Shown: positions 6,543 through 13,524 of the stretch, one piece after another
Position numbering within the stretch: position 1 is the stretch's first letter
Layout: every line of letters starts with the position of its first letter
Source: Halapricum desulfuricans
Lineage (GTDB): Archaea > Halobacteriota > Halobacteria > Halobacteriales > Haloarculaceae
NCBI RefSeq assembly: GCF_017094465.1
Contig: NZ_CP064791.1
Span: 372,001 to 436,000 of the forward strand
DNA length: 64,000 nucleotides
Reading direction: 5' to 3'
The notes under the pieces: model-generated
Seen by the model: the letters and a program-made list of their open reading frames with translations, nothing else
Told to the model about the DNA's origin: nothing
Database searches by the model: none
Translations under genes and position numbers: made by a program

Positions 6543-7883
6543 CTACGACTCGCCGGAGGCAACATTCCCGTCACGGTGGACGGTACTCGGGTCTGTGCGC
6601 TGTTCTTTGGGACGGTGAGAGCGTGGTGACTCCGACCAGTCGTGGTCGTCCCACTCAAACCGCACGGGCCGTGCCATCGGCCTGACCGCTTCCTCTGTGT
6701 GCCGCTCTAGGAATGTTTCCGACGCTGTAAGGTCGGCGTGCCCCTCGAACCCACACGGACAGGTGAGTGTGTCCTGATGCCGTGTCGTTCGGTCTGTCGA
6801 ACCACACTGCGGGCATTCCTGACTGGTCCACGCCTCTGACTGGACTTCGACCGTGATACCGTATTCTTCGGCAGTACAGACCAGTCGCTCGGTGAATTGC
6901 TTGAATGCCCAGAAGTTATGGGTCTTGGCGTTTGTCTCGACCGACCAATGCGTGTCCAGTACGTCGGTCAACCCGCCGATATACAGTGTGTCCACGCCTT
7001 CGGCGTACAGTCGTTCCAACAGGTCACGACACAACGCTTCCTGAGCGTGGTCCCGGCGACGAGTCCGTTTCTGGTACAGTCGCCGGATACGCTTGCTACT
7101 GTATCGGCCTTCTTCGAGTTTCGACTGTAACCGGGCGATTTCTCGCGTCGTGTCGCGGAATCGCTGGAACAACTCGCGGCCTTCGTACAGGTATTGCTCG
7201 CCGGTCGTGGTGGTACAGGCGACGAGATTGTTTGCACCAATGTCCAGAGCGGCCTTTTCATCGGCCAGTGGAGTATCCCGTGTCTCGTCAGAAACAGTCA
7301 CGGGTTGCGAAGCCCTGAACGTGCTATCAGTCTCGTCGTACCACAGGTCTAACCGACCCTGTTTCTCGTACTCGGGCCAGTTCGGGTCGCCAGTGATTTC
7401 CAGACGGAGACGCCCAGTGTGGTCGTATCGGTCTTTCAATTCACTCCCGACCAGTATTTCGAGTCGGGAGCGTTCGCCCCATTCGACGGTGTACGACGTG
7501 TTGCGGATGACGGTATGGAGTTTGCGGCCCTCGTCTTTGTTGCCCCAGAATCCCGGTGGTTCCGGGTATTCAGTGACGGACGTATCCGAATCGTCGTGAT
7601 ACGCTTTCTTGTTCTCGAAGAATCCGCGCCATGCTTCGGAGTTCTTCCGTATCACCTGTTGGGCGGTGGACGCACCGAGGACGCCTTTGTATTTGCCTTC
7701 GAGTCGGCCTGTATCGGCGTCCCACACGTCTTCGTTTTCGTATCCGCCTTCGTCGTTGTACCGCATGAGGCGTTCGTAGTTGACTTCGTTCCAGAGAGCG
7801 GCGGAAGCGTCCAACAGGTCGCGTAGCAGTTGCTCTCCGGTATCGGAGAGCGGTCGCACGGCGAACGTGTTGGTACGCTTCAC
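6543..7883 (-). CDS. tnpB: TnpB-family RNA-guided nuclease homologue with altered RuvC-II motif
   Basis: The 446-residue protein is a TnpB (IS1341-type OrfB), ancestor-like relative of Cas12. It starts at GTG (7883). RuvC-I is DIGANN with Asp214. The four-cysteine zinc ribbon CPQC...CPCG is near residues 355-377. RuvC-III is HADLTAS with Asp384. The RuvC-II position, normally a glutamate in an IxxExL-like strand, reads YIGGL (glycine at residue 303). A glutamate at 350 (SEAW, just before the zinc ribbon) might substitute. It may therefore be inactive, or use a rearranged active site. Full length suggests it is not simply decayed. Confidence 0.9.
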   Translation of the reverse strand: MKRTNTFAVRPLSDTGEQLLRDLLDASAALWNEVNYERLMRYNDEGGYENEDVWDADTGRLEGKYKGVLGASTAQQVIRKNSEAWRGFFENKKAYHDDSDTSVTEYPEPPGFWGNKDEGRKLHTVIRNTSYTVEWGERSRLEILVGSELKDRYDHTGRLRLEITGDPNWPEYEKQGRLDLWYDETDSTFRASQPVTVSDETRDTPLADEKAALDIGANNLVACTTTTGEQYLYEGRELFQRFRDTTREIARLQSKLEEGRYSSKRIRRLYQKRTRRRDHAQEALCRDLLERLYAEGVDTLYIGGLTDVLDTHWSVETNAKTHNFWAFKQFTERLVCTAEEYGITVEVQSEAWTSQECPQCGSTDRTTRHQDTLTCPCGFEGHADLTASETFLERHTEEAVRPMARPVRFEWDDHDWSESPRSHRPKEQRTDPSTVHRDGNVASGES

Positions 7884-7925
7884 GACGACAGATTATTATA
7901 CTTTTAGTCTTAAAGTCTTTTCGTC
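7884..7925. promoter_or_regulatory. Bidirectional promoter between tnpB and the RHH microgene
   Basis: This 42-bp spacer is strongly AT-rich (TTATTATACTTTTAGTCTTA core) in a GC-rich surround. It provides TATA-like boxes for both directions at leaderless spacing: AGTATAATAA toward tnpB and TTTTAGTC toward 7926. The two divergent promoters overlap, so binding by the RHH protein would be expected to affect both genes. Confidence 0.55.
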
Positions 7926-8069
7926 ATGCGTCCCAACATCGATATTTCACACACGCTCGGTGGCCGAGTCAAAGACTACGCAGAAGCGAACGATTTGGAC
8001 CTCTCGGAAGGCTATGCAGAGGTGTTAAAAGCAGGTCTGGAAGCGTTGGAGACTCAGAACCAGCAGTAA
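7926..8069 (+). CDS. Ribbon-helix-helix-like microprotein divergent from tnpB
   Basis: A 47-residue open frame runs from the ATG at 7926 to the TAA at 8067-8069. The layout is a short N-terminal strand (residues 1-8), then GGRVKDYAEANDLDLSEGYA and VLKAGLEALE, which fits the strand-helix-helix of CopG/Arc-type DNA-binding proteins. It shares a 42-bp promoter region with tnpB. I infer a role in repressing tnpB or its own promoter. It is too short for an enzymatic function. Its lower-GC start codon region matches the tnpB promoter rather than the host background. Confidence 0.7.
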   Translation: MRPNIDISHTLGGRVKDYAEANDLDLSEGYAEVLKAGLEALETQNQQ

Positions 8070-8105
8070 CACGACGGTTTCCCACCGGAGCTTACGCGAT
8101 TCACG

Positions 8106-8170
8106 CCCGCCGTGAACAGCGTGGCGTCGAAGACGCCACGGGCAGTCGGCCGTAGGCCGACGACGGCGGG
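8106..8170. other. Perfect three-way-junction fold, candidate structured RNA or element end
   Basis: The closing stem CCCGCCGT (8106-8113) pairs exactly with ACGGCGGG (8163-8170). Inside it are two perfect hairpins: CGTGGCGTC-GAA-GACGCCACG (8120-8140) and GTCGGCC-GTA-GGCCGAC (8145-8161). No open reading frame explains it. It lies between the RHH microgene and aroC, so it may be the left end of the tnpB element, a non-coding RNA or an aroC leader. Strand cannot be told from symmetry. Confidence 0.6.
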
Positions 8171-8224
8171 ACTCTCTCGCTGTTGAAAGGTAGGGACTGC
8201 CGCTAGGACCTCGTGCGGTCGATT

Positions 8225-8240
8225 CGGGACGTGCGTCCCG
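8225..8240. repeat. Hairpin in the aroC upstream region
   Basis: CGGGACG (8225-8231) and CGTCCCG (8234-8240) form a perfect 7-bp stem with a 2-base loop, about 65 bases before the aroC start. It could be a terminator-like or protein-binding site. No T-tract follows. Confidence 0.4.
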
Positions 8241-8304
8241 CAGTCCGTATGCAGTCACTCGCAGAGTGGTGCTTTCAAATGGCCCCGTCCCCCAGAGAGT
8301 GATA

Positions 8305-9552
8305 ATGAACGGCAACAGTTTCGGTCGTCTCTTCCAGGTGACGACCTTCGGGGAGAGCCACGGCGAAGCGATGGGCTGCACGGTCTCGGGGGTTCCGGCG
8401 GGCGTGGAACTCGACGAGGCGGACATCCAGACGGATCTCGACCGGCGCAAACCCGGCCAGTCGATGATCACGACCTCCCGCGGCGAGCCGGACAAGGTCT
8501 CGATCAAATCCGGCCTGCAGGACGGGTACACGACGGGGACGCCGATTGGGATGGTCATCCAGAACAAGGACGCCCGCTCGGGCAAGTACGAGCCGTTCGT
8601 CACCGCGCCACGGCCCAGCCACGGCGACTTCACCTACTCGGCGAAGTTCGGCACGCGCAACTGGGGCGGTGGCGGCCGCTCCTCCGCCCGGGAGACCGTC
8701 AACTGGGTCGCTGCCGGCGCGATCGCGAAACAGGTCCTCGAACAGAGTGACTACGACATCCGTATCAAAGCCCACGTCTGCCAGCTGGGCGACATCGAGG
8801 CCCCCGACGTGAGCTTCGAGCAGATCCTCGAACACTCAGAGGAGAACGAAGTCCGGTGTGCCGACCCCGAGACCGCCGAACGGATGCGCGAACTCGCCGA
8901 CGAGTATCAGAAAGCCGGCGATTCCATCGGCGGCGCGATCTACTTCGAGATGCAGGGGGTGCCTCGGGGACTCGGCGCGCCGCGGTTCGACAGTTTCCCC
9001 TCGCGGATGGCCCAGCTTATGTACTCGATTCCCGCGGTCAACGACTTCGAGTACGGCATCGGCCGGGAAGCCCGAACGACGGCCGGCAGCGAGTACAACG
9101 AGGACTGGAAATTTGAGGGGGAGTCGCGAAGCGACTCGGAACCGTCGAGCGGCGACGAGCCGCGAGACAGAGGCGACCCGACGCCCGTCGGCAACGACCA
9201 CGGCGGTATCCAGGGCGGGATCACGACCGGCGATCCGATATACGGCGAGGTGACCTGGCATCCGCCGGTCTCGATCCCGAAAAAGCAGGAGACCGTCGAC
9301 TGGGAGACCGGCGAACGCAAGGAGATCCAGGTCGTCGGCCGCCACGACCCGACGCTGCCCCCACGGGCGGTCCCGGTCGTCGAGGCGCTGTTGTACAGCA
9401 CGGTGCTTGACTTCATGCTGCTCGACGGGCGGATCAACCCCGACCGGCTGGACGATCAGCCCGGCGAGTACGACACCGAGTATCACCCCTCGAGTCCGGT
9501 CAACGATCCCGAGGACGCCGACACGCACGCCGAAAGCGTCGACGAAGACTAG
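8305..9552 (+). CDS. aroC: Chorismate synthase
   Basis: AroC converts 5-enolpyruvylshikimate-3-phosphate to chorismate with reduced FMN, the last common step to aromatic amino acids. Family signatures are SFGRLFQVTTFGESHG at the start, RKPGQS near residue 50, the GGGGRSSARET loop near residue 130, and HGGIQGGI near residue 300. The product is 415 residues, longer than usual, because about 20 low-complexity residues (S, D, R, E rich) are inserted just before the TPVGNDHGG segment, encoded by hairpin-forming DNA at 9121-9163. The start at 8305 matches the family N-terminus. Its stop shares a CTAG with the convergent lipoprotein stop. Confidence 0.95.
   Translation: MNGNSFGRLFQVTTFGESHGEAMGCTVSGVPAGVELDEADIQTDLDRRKPGQSMITTSRGEPDKVSIKSGLQDGYTTGTPIGMVIQNKDARSGKYEPFVTAPRPSHGDFTYSAKFGTRNWGGGGRSSARETVNWVAAGAIAKQVLEQSDYDIRIKAHVCQLGDIEAPDVSFEQILEHSEENEVRCADPETAERMRELADEYQKAGDSIGGAIYFEMQGVPRGLGAPRFDSFPSRMAQLMYSIPAVNDFEYGIGREARTTAGSEYNEDWKFEGESRSDSEPSSGDEPRDRGDPTPVGNDHGGIQGGITTGDPIYGEVTWHPPVSIPKKQETVDWETGERKEIQVVGRHDPTLPPRAVPVVEALLYSTVLDFMLLDGRINPDRLDDQPGEYDTEYHPSSPVNDPEDADTHAESVDED
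9121..9163 (+). repeat. In-frame hairpin insert within aroC
   Basis: GAGTCGC-GAA-GCGACTC (9121-9137) is a perfect hairpin with a GAA triloop, followed by a weaker stem GCGGC/GCCGC (9149-9163). It encodes an S/D/E/R-rich stretch absent from the conserved core of chorismate synthases and keeps the reading frame. The arrangement resembles the paired hairpins at 8120-8161 and 24101-24152. Confidence 0.55.
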
Positions 9553-10580
9553 TCGCGCCGATCGATTGTCGCCCGATACGCCCGCTCGAGGTACCTGAAC
9601 CGTCGTCGTTTGTCGTCGTTCTCGTATCCGACGACCGACTCGACACCGTGTTTGTCAGTTCGGAGGATCACCCGCTTGATACCGTCTTCGAAAAACGGGA
9701 GCGTGTTTCGGAAGCCACGCGTAGTCGCCGCCTGTTCGCGGATGACTCGCTCGTCCGCTCGATCGATCGGTTCGACGGTGAGCGTCTCCGGCTCGGGATG
9801 CTTGTCGTCAGTCCACTCGGGCATTGTGACTGTCACCGTCTCGCCCTCGTGGCTCACCTGGACATCGTCATCAGGCGTGAGTTCAATCGGTGGTGCGTCG
9901 ATGTCGAACAGCGCGCCGTGGTTGATCCCGTCGACCCAGTCTCCGGTGAACGCATAGCGCCCCCCGCCGAGTCGAGGGACGAACGGCGATTCAGGGTCGT
10001 CTTCAGAGTCGTCAGCCCATCCGCGGGAGAGATCGAGTGACCACGACCACGACCAGTCAGTCCGCTGGCTCGGTGGTAGGTTCATAGCGAACGGGTACCA
10101 GATCCCGCTGACGATGTACCACGTTCCGTCGACAAGTTTGTACACGCTCCACGAGCCACCAGCACCCGAGACCGTCGTCTCGCTCAGGTTATAGAAGGTG
10201 AAGTCGATCGTTGCCGGGAGTCCGACCTGCTCTGTTGAGGGTTTGATGAATGTCGGCGTCTCGGAATTGGCCTCGTGATACCAGACGGTTCGTTCTTCGT
10301 CCGGTAATGGGGGTGGTGACGCACTCTTAAATCGCGTCTCCATTGCCGGCCCGTCAAGATTCGGATCCCGTTGTTCGGGTTTCGAGACGTCGTCCGGAAC
10401 CACGGCGTCCGACTCCTCTGCTGTCGTCGTTTCGGTCGGCGAGTCGGTTTGGGTGGGTGTCGTGGACTGAGTGCCCACCGGTGTCTTCGAAGATGTCGTA
10501 CTGTTCTCATTGGAGGTCAAGCAGCCGGTTAGCCCGACTGTCGCGCCAGCGAGGGCCGAAAGCAGGCGTCGTCGTCGCAT
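9549..10580 (-). CDS. Hypothetical Tat-type lipoprotein
   Basis: The 343-residue protein starts with MRRRRLLSALAG and a lipobox LTGC, a twin-arginine lipoprotein signal usual in haloarchaea, so it should be lipid-anchored on the outer face of the membrane at Cys20. A T/S/E/P-rich linker (about residues 22-70) spans the surface layer. The rest is a beta-rich globular domain with many tryptophans and no motif I recognise. The start at 10580 was chosen because the signal peptide begins there and a TATA-like box lies 23 bases upstream. Its stop overlaps the aroC stop. Confidence 0.8.
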   Translation of the reverse strand: MRRRRLLSALAGATVGLTGCLTSNENSTTSSKTPVGTQSTTPTQTDSPTETTTAEESDAVVPDDVSKPEQRDPNLDGPAMETRFKSASPPPLPDEERTVWYHEANSETPTFIKPSTEQVGLPATIDFTFYNLSETTVSGAGGSWSVYKLVDGTWYIVSGIWYPFAMNLPPSQRTDWSWSWSLDLSRGWADDSEDDPESPFVPRLGGGRYAFTGDWVDGINHGALFDIDAPPIELTPDDDVQVSHEGETVTVTMPEWTDDKHPEPETLTVEPIDRADERVIREQAATTRGFRNTLPFFEDGIKRVILRTDKHGVESVVGYENDDKRRRFRYLERAYRATIDRRD

Positions 10581-10602
10581 AGCCGGTGCTCCGTCGAACA
10601 CC

Positions 10603-10610
10603 CATATATG
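10603..10610 (-). promoter_or_regulatory. TATA box for the lipoprotein gene
   Basis: The minus-strand CATATATG lies 23 bases before the ATG at 10580, supporting that start and a leaderless mRNA. Confidence 0.55.
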
Positions 10611-10674
10611 CTTTCTTCTTCTTTCCGACACCCTAAATACAAGCAGCCACTAACGGAAGCGCCAGTCGAGCCGA

Positions 10675-10908
10675 TCAATCAGCGTCCTGCGAGGCGAATT
10701 CAGCCTTCACGGTCCGCCAGCGTCGTCGGGCACAGACGATCGCATCGAAGAAGACGACGACGAGGCCGGCGATGGCGATCCACTTCAGCGGCGGGAACTG
10801 TTCGAACGCCGGCGTGGAGTTCGCGACGAGCACGAACAGGATGATGTATCCGAACCGGGCGATCCGGCGGGCCGTCAGGAGGTTGGACCCGTTCAGCGAG
10901 TCGGCCAT
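10675..10908 (-). CDS. Hypothetical small membrane protein, two transmembrane helices
   Basis: The 77-residue protein has two hydrophobic segments, about residues 16-30 (FGYIILFVLVANS) and 43-58 (WIAIAGLVVVFFDAIV), separated by a short loop. The tail is basic (CARRRWRTVK). I do not recognise the family. The ATG at 10908 places the first helix near the N-terminus and avoids overlap with the divergent glycosylase gene. Confidence 0.6.
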   Translation of the reverse strand: MADSLNGSNLLTARRIARFGYIILFVLVANSTPAFEQFPPLKWIAIAGLVVVFFDAIVCARRRWRTVKAEFASQDAD

Positions 10909-10999
10909 ACCCGTCGTTAGAAATCGACTGACAAGAACCTGTGGGGGAAGAGAGTACCGCGACCGGGTCGGTTTTGCCCGTCCGGCCGGACACGGACGT

Positions 11000-11629
11000 A
11001 TGGACGCAAACCAGGAGTCACCGTACAACCCGTTCGGGATGGACGAGTCGTGTCAGAACTGTCCCGAACTGGCCGAGAGCCGGACGCAGGTCGTCCACGG
11101 CTACGGCGACGTGAGCGCGGAGTTCGCGTTCGTCGGCGGCTACCCCGACAGCGGGGCCGACGAAATCGGGATTCCCTTTATGGGTGCGGGCCGGGAGACG
11201 ATGCTCGAAATCCTGCGGGCGACCGGATTCACCGAGTCGCCGCTGGAGACGACCGAACCCGAACTGGACAACGCCGTGCTGACCTACGCCGCGCGGTGTC
11301 ACCACCCCGACCGGGAGCCGACAGAAAAGGAGTTCAGCGCGTGTGAGTTGTATCTCACCAGCGAACTCCGGATGATCAACCCCGAGATCATCGTCGGCGT
11401 CGGCCAGCACGCCCTGGAGGCGCTGGCCTGGGAGTACACCACCCGCGACGCCGAGGAGTTCGACGTTGAGGCTGAGCACGCCACGACCGTCCACGGACGC
11501 GGGTTCGACATCGTGCCGATGATCGAGCCGCCCGAACAGACCGACGCCCAGACCGACGCGCTGATCGAGCACATGCTCGACGTGCTGGGCCGGGACTACC
11601 GACAGACGAAGGGGCGCCGTGGTCGCTGA
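11000..11629 (+). CDS. Family 4 uracil-DNA glycosylase, [4Fe-4S]
   Basis: This 209-residue enzyme removes uracil from DNA to start base-excision repair. The family 4 signs are the cluster cysteines (CQNC near residue 16, later Cys in AARCHHP and EFSAC) and motif A in the form GYPDSGADEIGIPFMG, which normally reads GEAPGxxE. The second catalytic motif, normally HPS, is not clear; the region reads MIEPPEQTD, so the protein is a divergent member. The stop codon's final base is also the first base of palindromic repeat copy B. Confidence 0.85.
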   Translation: MDANQESPYNPFGMDESCQNCPELAESRTQVVHGYGDVSAEFAFVGGYPDSGADEIGIPFMGAGRETMLEILRATGFTESPLETTEPELDNAVLTYAARCHHPDREPTEKEFSACELYLTSELRMINPEIIVGVGQHALEALAWEYTTRDAEEFDVEAEHATTVHGRGFDIVPMIEPPEQTDAQTDALIEHMLDVLGRDYRQTKGRRGR

Positions 11630-11708
11630 TACTGGTGGCTATACCATTTCGAACTGATCCGACACGACGGTGTGTCGGATGTCTGTACGAACGCATAGCC
11701 ACCAGTAT
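11629..11708 (+). repeat. 80-bp palindromic repeat, copy B
   Basis: This copy has the same 80-bp length and symmetric layout as copy A at 5369-5448, in the opposite orientation. The outer stem is ATACTGGTGGCTATAC pairing with GCATAGCCACCAGTAT, with one A-C mismatch. The inner stem is CCGACAC/GTGTCGG (11659-11678). It starts on the last base of the glycosylase stop codon. Relative to copy A, paired changes G-C to T-A (element positions 12/69) and G-C to A-T (34/47) preserve pairing. Confidence 0.8.
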
Positions 11709-11828
11709 GAGAGGCCGCCAGGTTCGGTGCGACCGCTGGCAGCGTGGGGGCTGTGATCGCCGATGGACGCGGGGAGTCGCGAGCGCCGTTTGGCAAGCGT
11801 TATGCCGGGCGGGGAAGTCACGTCAGGT

Positions 11829-13418
11829 ATGAACGTCGTAGTCACGGATGCTGTCGACGACGCGGGCCTGGCCCGGTTGCGTCAGGCGGGTCACGACGTC
11901 GAACTGGCCACGGACGCCGACCGCGAGGAGTTGCTCGAAGCGGTCGCAGACGCCCACGCACTGATCGTCCGATCGGGGACGACCGTCGACGAGGAACTGC
12001 TCGATGCCGCGCCCGAACTCGTCATCGTCGGGCGCGCGGGAATCGGTATCGACAACATCGACGTCGAGGCCGCGACCGACCGCGGGGTCGTCGTCGCGAA
12101 CGCACCGGACAGCAACGTCCGGGCGACGGCCGAACACGCGGTTGCCCTCTCCTTTGCGGCCGCCCGGAAGATCCCGCAGGGGCACATGCAGCTGAAAGAC
12201 GGCTACTGGGCGAAAGGGGACATCCTCGGCTCGGAGTTCAACGGCAAGACGCTGGGGGTCGTCGGACTGGGCCGGATCGGCCAGGAGGTCGCGAAACGGC
12301 TCGGCAACCTGGAGATGGACCTGGTGGCGTACGATCCGTATCTCAGCGAAGAGCGGGCCCGACAGCTGGGCGTCGAGCTGGTCGAGGACATCGAGACCTG
12401 CTTCCAGAAGGCCGATTTCGTCACGCTACACACGCCCAAGACGGCCGAGACGGACAACTTCGTCGACGAGGAGCTGCTGGCCGAACTGGAAGACGGCTAT
12501 CTGATCAACTGTGCCCGGGGCGGACTGGTCGACGAGCAAGCGCTGGCGGAGGCCGTCGAGGACGAGATCCTCTACGGGGCGGCCGTCGACGTCTTCGACG
12601 AGGAGCCGGTCGATCCGGACAACCCGTTGCTGGCGGCCGAAAACGTGATCGTGACCCCCCACATCGCCGCCAACACCGAATCGGCGAAACAGAACGTCTC
12701 GATCAGCATCGCCGATCAGATCATCGCGGCCTTCGACGACGAGATCGTCACGAACGCCGTCAACGCGCCCTCGTCGGGGGAAGACATCTACCCGACGATC
12801 CGGCCGTACGTCCGGATCGCCGAGACGGCGGGCAAGATCGCGATGCAGTTGCTGGGCGGACACATCGAGTCGGTCGAGATCACGTACGCCGGCGAGATCG
12901 CCGAGGAGACCGTCGACGTCGTGACCGCCAGTGCGCTCCAGGGCGTGTTCGCACCGCTGGAGTGGCAGGCCAACGCGATCAACGCCGAACGGATCGCCGA
13001 GGAGCGCGGCGTCGAGGTCACCGAGTCGAAGACCCGACAGATCGAGGACTTCAACAACCTCGTGACCGTCGAGGTCAGCGACGGCGACCACACCGTCACC
13101 GTCGAGGGGACCCAGTTCGCGGGCGACGACCCGCGCATCGTCCGCATCCAGGGCTACCGCGTCGAGGCGATCCCCCACGGCCACATGCTCGTCGTCCGCA
13201 ACCGTGACGAGCCCGGCGTCATCGGGTATATCGGCTCGATTATGGGGGAGTACGACGTCAATATCGCGGGGATGTTCAACAACCGCGAATCGCGCGGCGG
13301 CGAAGCGCTCACAGTCTACAACCTCGACAGCGCGCCCAGCGAGGAGCTGCTCGCGGAGCTTCGAGGGGACGACCGCATCGTCGAGACGACGCACATCTCC
13401 CTGGACAACGGCGAGTAG
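11829..13418 (+). CDS. serA: D-3-phosphoglycerate dehydrogenase
   Basis: SerA oxidizes 3-phosphoglycerate to 3-phosphohydroxypyruvate with NAD, the first step of serine synthesis. The 529-residue length is that of the long form: substrate and NAD domains (residues 1-310) with the GLGRIGQEVAKRL dinucleotide motif near residue 145 and the catalytic TPHIAANT near residue 277, then an intervening domain (about 315-450) and an ACT regulatory domain (about 455-525, RNRDEPGVIGYIG). Allosteric control by serine is likely from the ACT domain. The start at 11829 matches the conserved N-terminus. Confidence 0.95.
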   Translation: MNVVVTDAVDDAGLARLRQAGHDVELATDADREELLEAVADAHALIVRSGTTVDEELLDAAPELVIVGRAGIGIDNIDVEAATDRGVVVANAPDSNVRATAEHAVALSFAAARKIPQGHMQLKDGYWAKGDILGSEFNGKTLGVVGLGRIGQEVAKRLGNLEMDLVAYDPYLSEERARQLGVELVEDIETCFQKADFVTLHTPKTAETDNFVDEELLAELEDGYLINCARGGLVDEQALAEAVEDEILYGAAVDVFDEEPVDPDNPLLAAENVIVTPHIAANTESAKQNVSISIADQIIAAFDDEIVTNAVNAPSSGEDIYPTIRPYVRIAETAGKIAMQLLGGHIESVEITYAGEIAEETVDVVTASALQGVFAPLEWQANAINAERIAEERGVEVTESKTRQIEDFNNLVTVEVSDGDHTVTVEGTQFAGDDPRIVRIQGYRVEAIPHGHMLVVRNRDEPGVIGYIGSIMGEYDVNIAGMFNNRESRGGEALTVYNLDSAPSEELLAELRGDDRIVETTHISLDNGE

Positions 13419-13490
13419 GCAGGTTCGCCCGGGTACGGGTCGACTCGAGCGGGACTCCGATTCTCTCGAATGATTCTGGCTCGGTGGTGT

Positions 13491-13501
13491 TTTTTATATA
13501 T
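13491..13501 (+). promoter_or_regulatory. TATA box for the receiver/PAS sensor kinase gene
   Basis: TTTTTATATAT ends 24 bases before the ATG at 13525. It is the clearest TATA element in this part and fits a leaderless or near-leaderless transcript. Confidence 0.65.
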
Positions 13502-13524
13502 GGGTCGAAACACAAAGACAGACA

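Larger units (their letters stand above)
6491..8170 (-). mobile_element. IS1341-type (IS200/IS605 family) tnpB element, boundaries approximate
   Basis: The unit holds a minus-strand tnpB, a divergent ribbon-helix-helix microgene and structured ends, with no tnpA transposase. The right end is placed at the hairpin starting at 6497. The left end is uncertain and lies somewhere in the hairpin-rich stretch 8085-8250. Both flanks contain a related GGTTTCC-rich motif (6515-6530 and about 8076-8090), which supports their being element ends. Without tnpA, any movement would depend on a transposase elsewhere. Confidence 0.6.

Noticed and set aside
8085-8300. Known RNA genes such as tRNA, SRP RNA or RNase P RNA
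   Set aside because: The region is structured but lacks tRNA T-loop sequence and the conserved helices of SRP or RNase P RNA, and it is too short for the latter two.
11744-13207. 487-residue open frame overlapping serA in another frame
   Set aside because: It is arginine/glycine-rich, typical of an out-of-frame reading of GC-rich DNA, and the SerA frame has all expected motifs.
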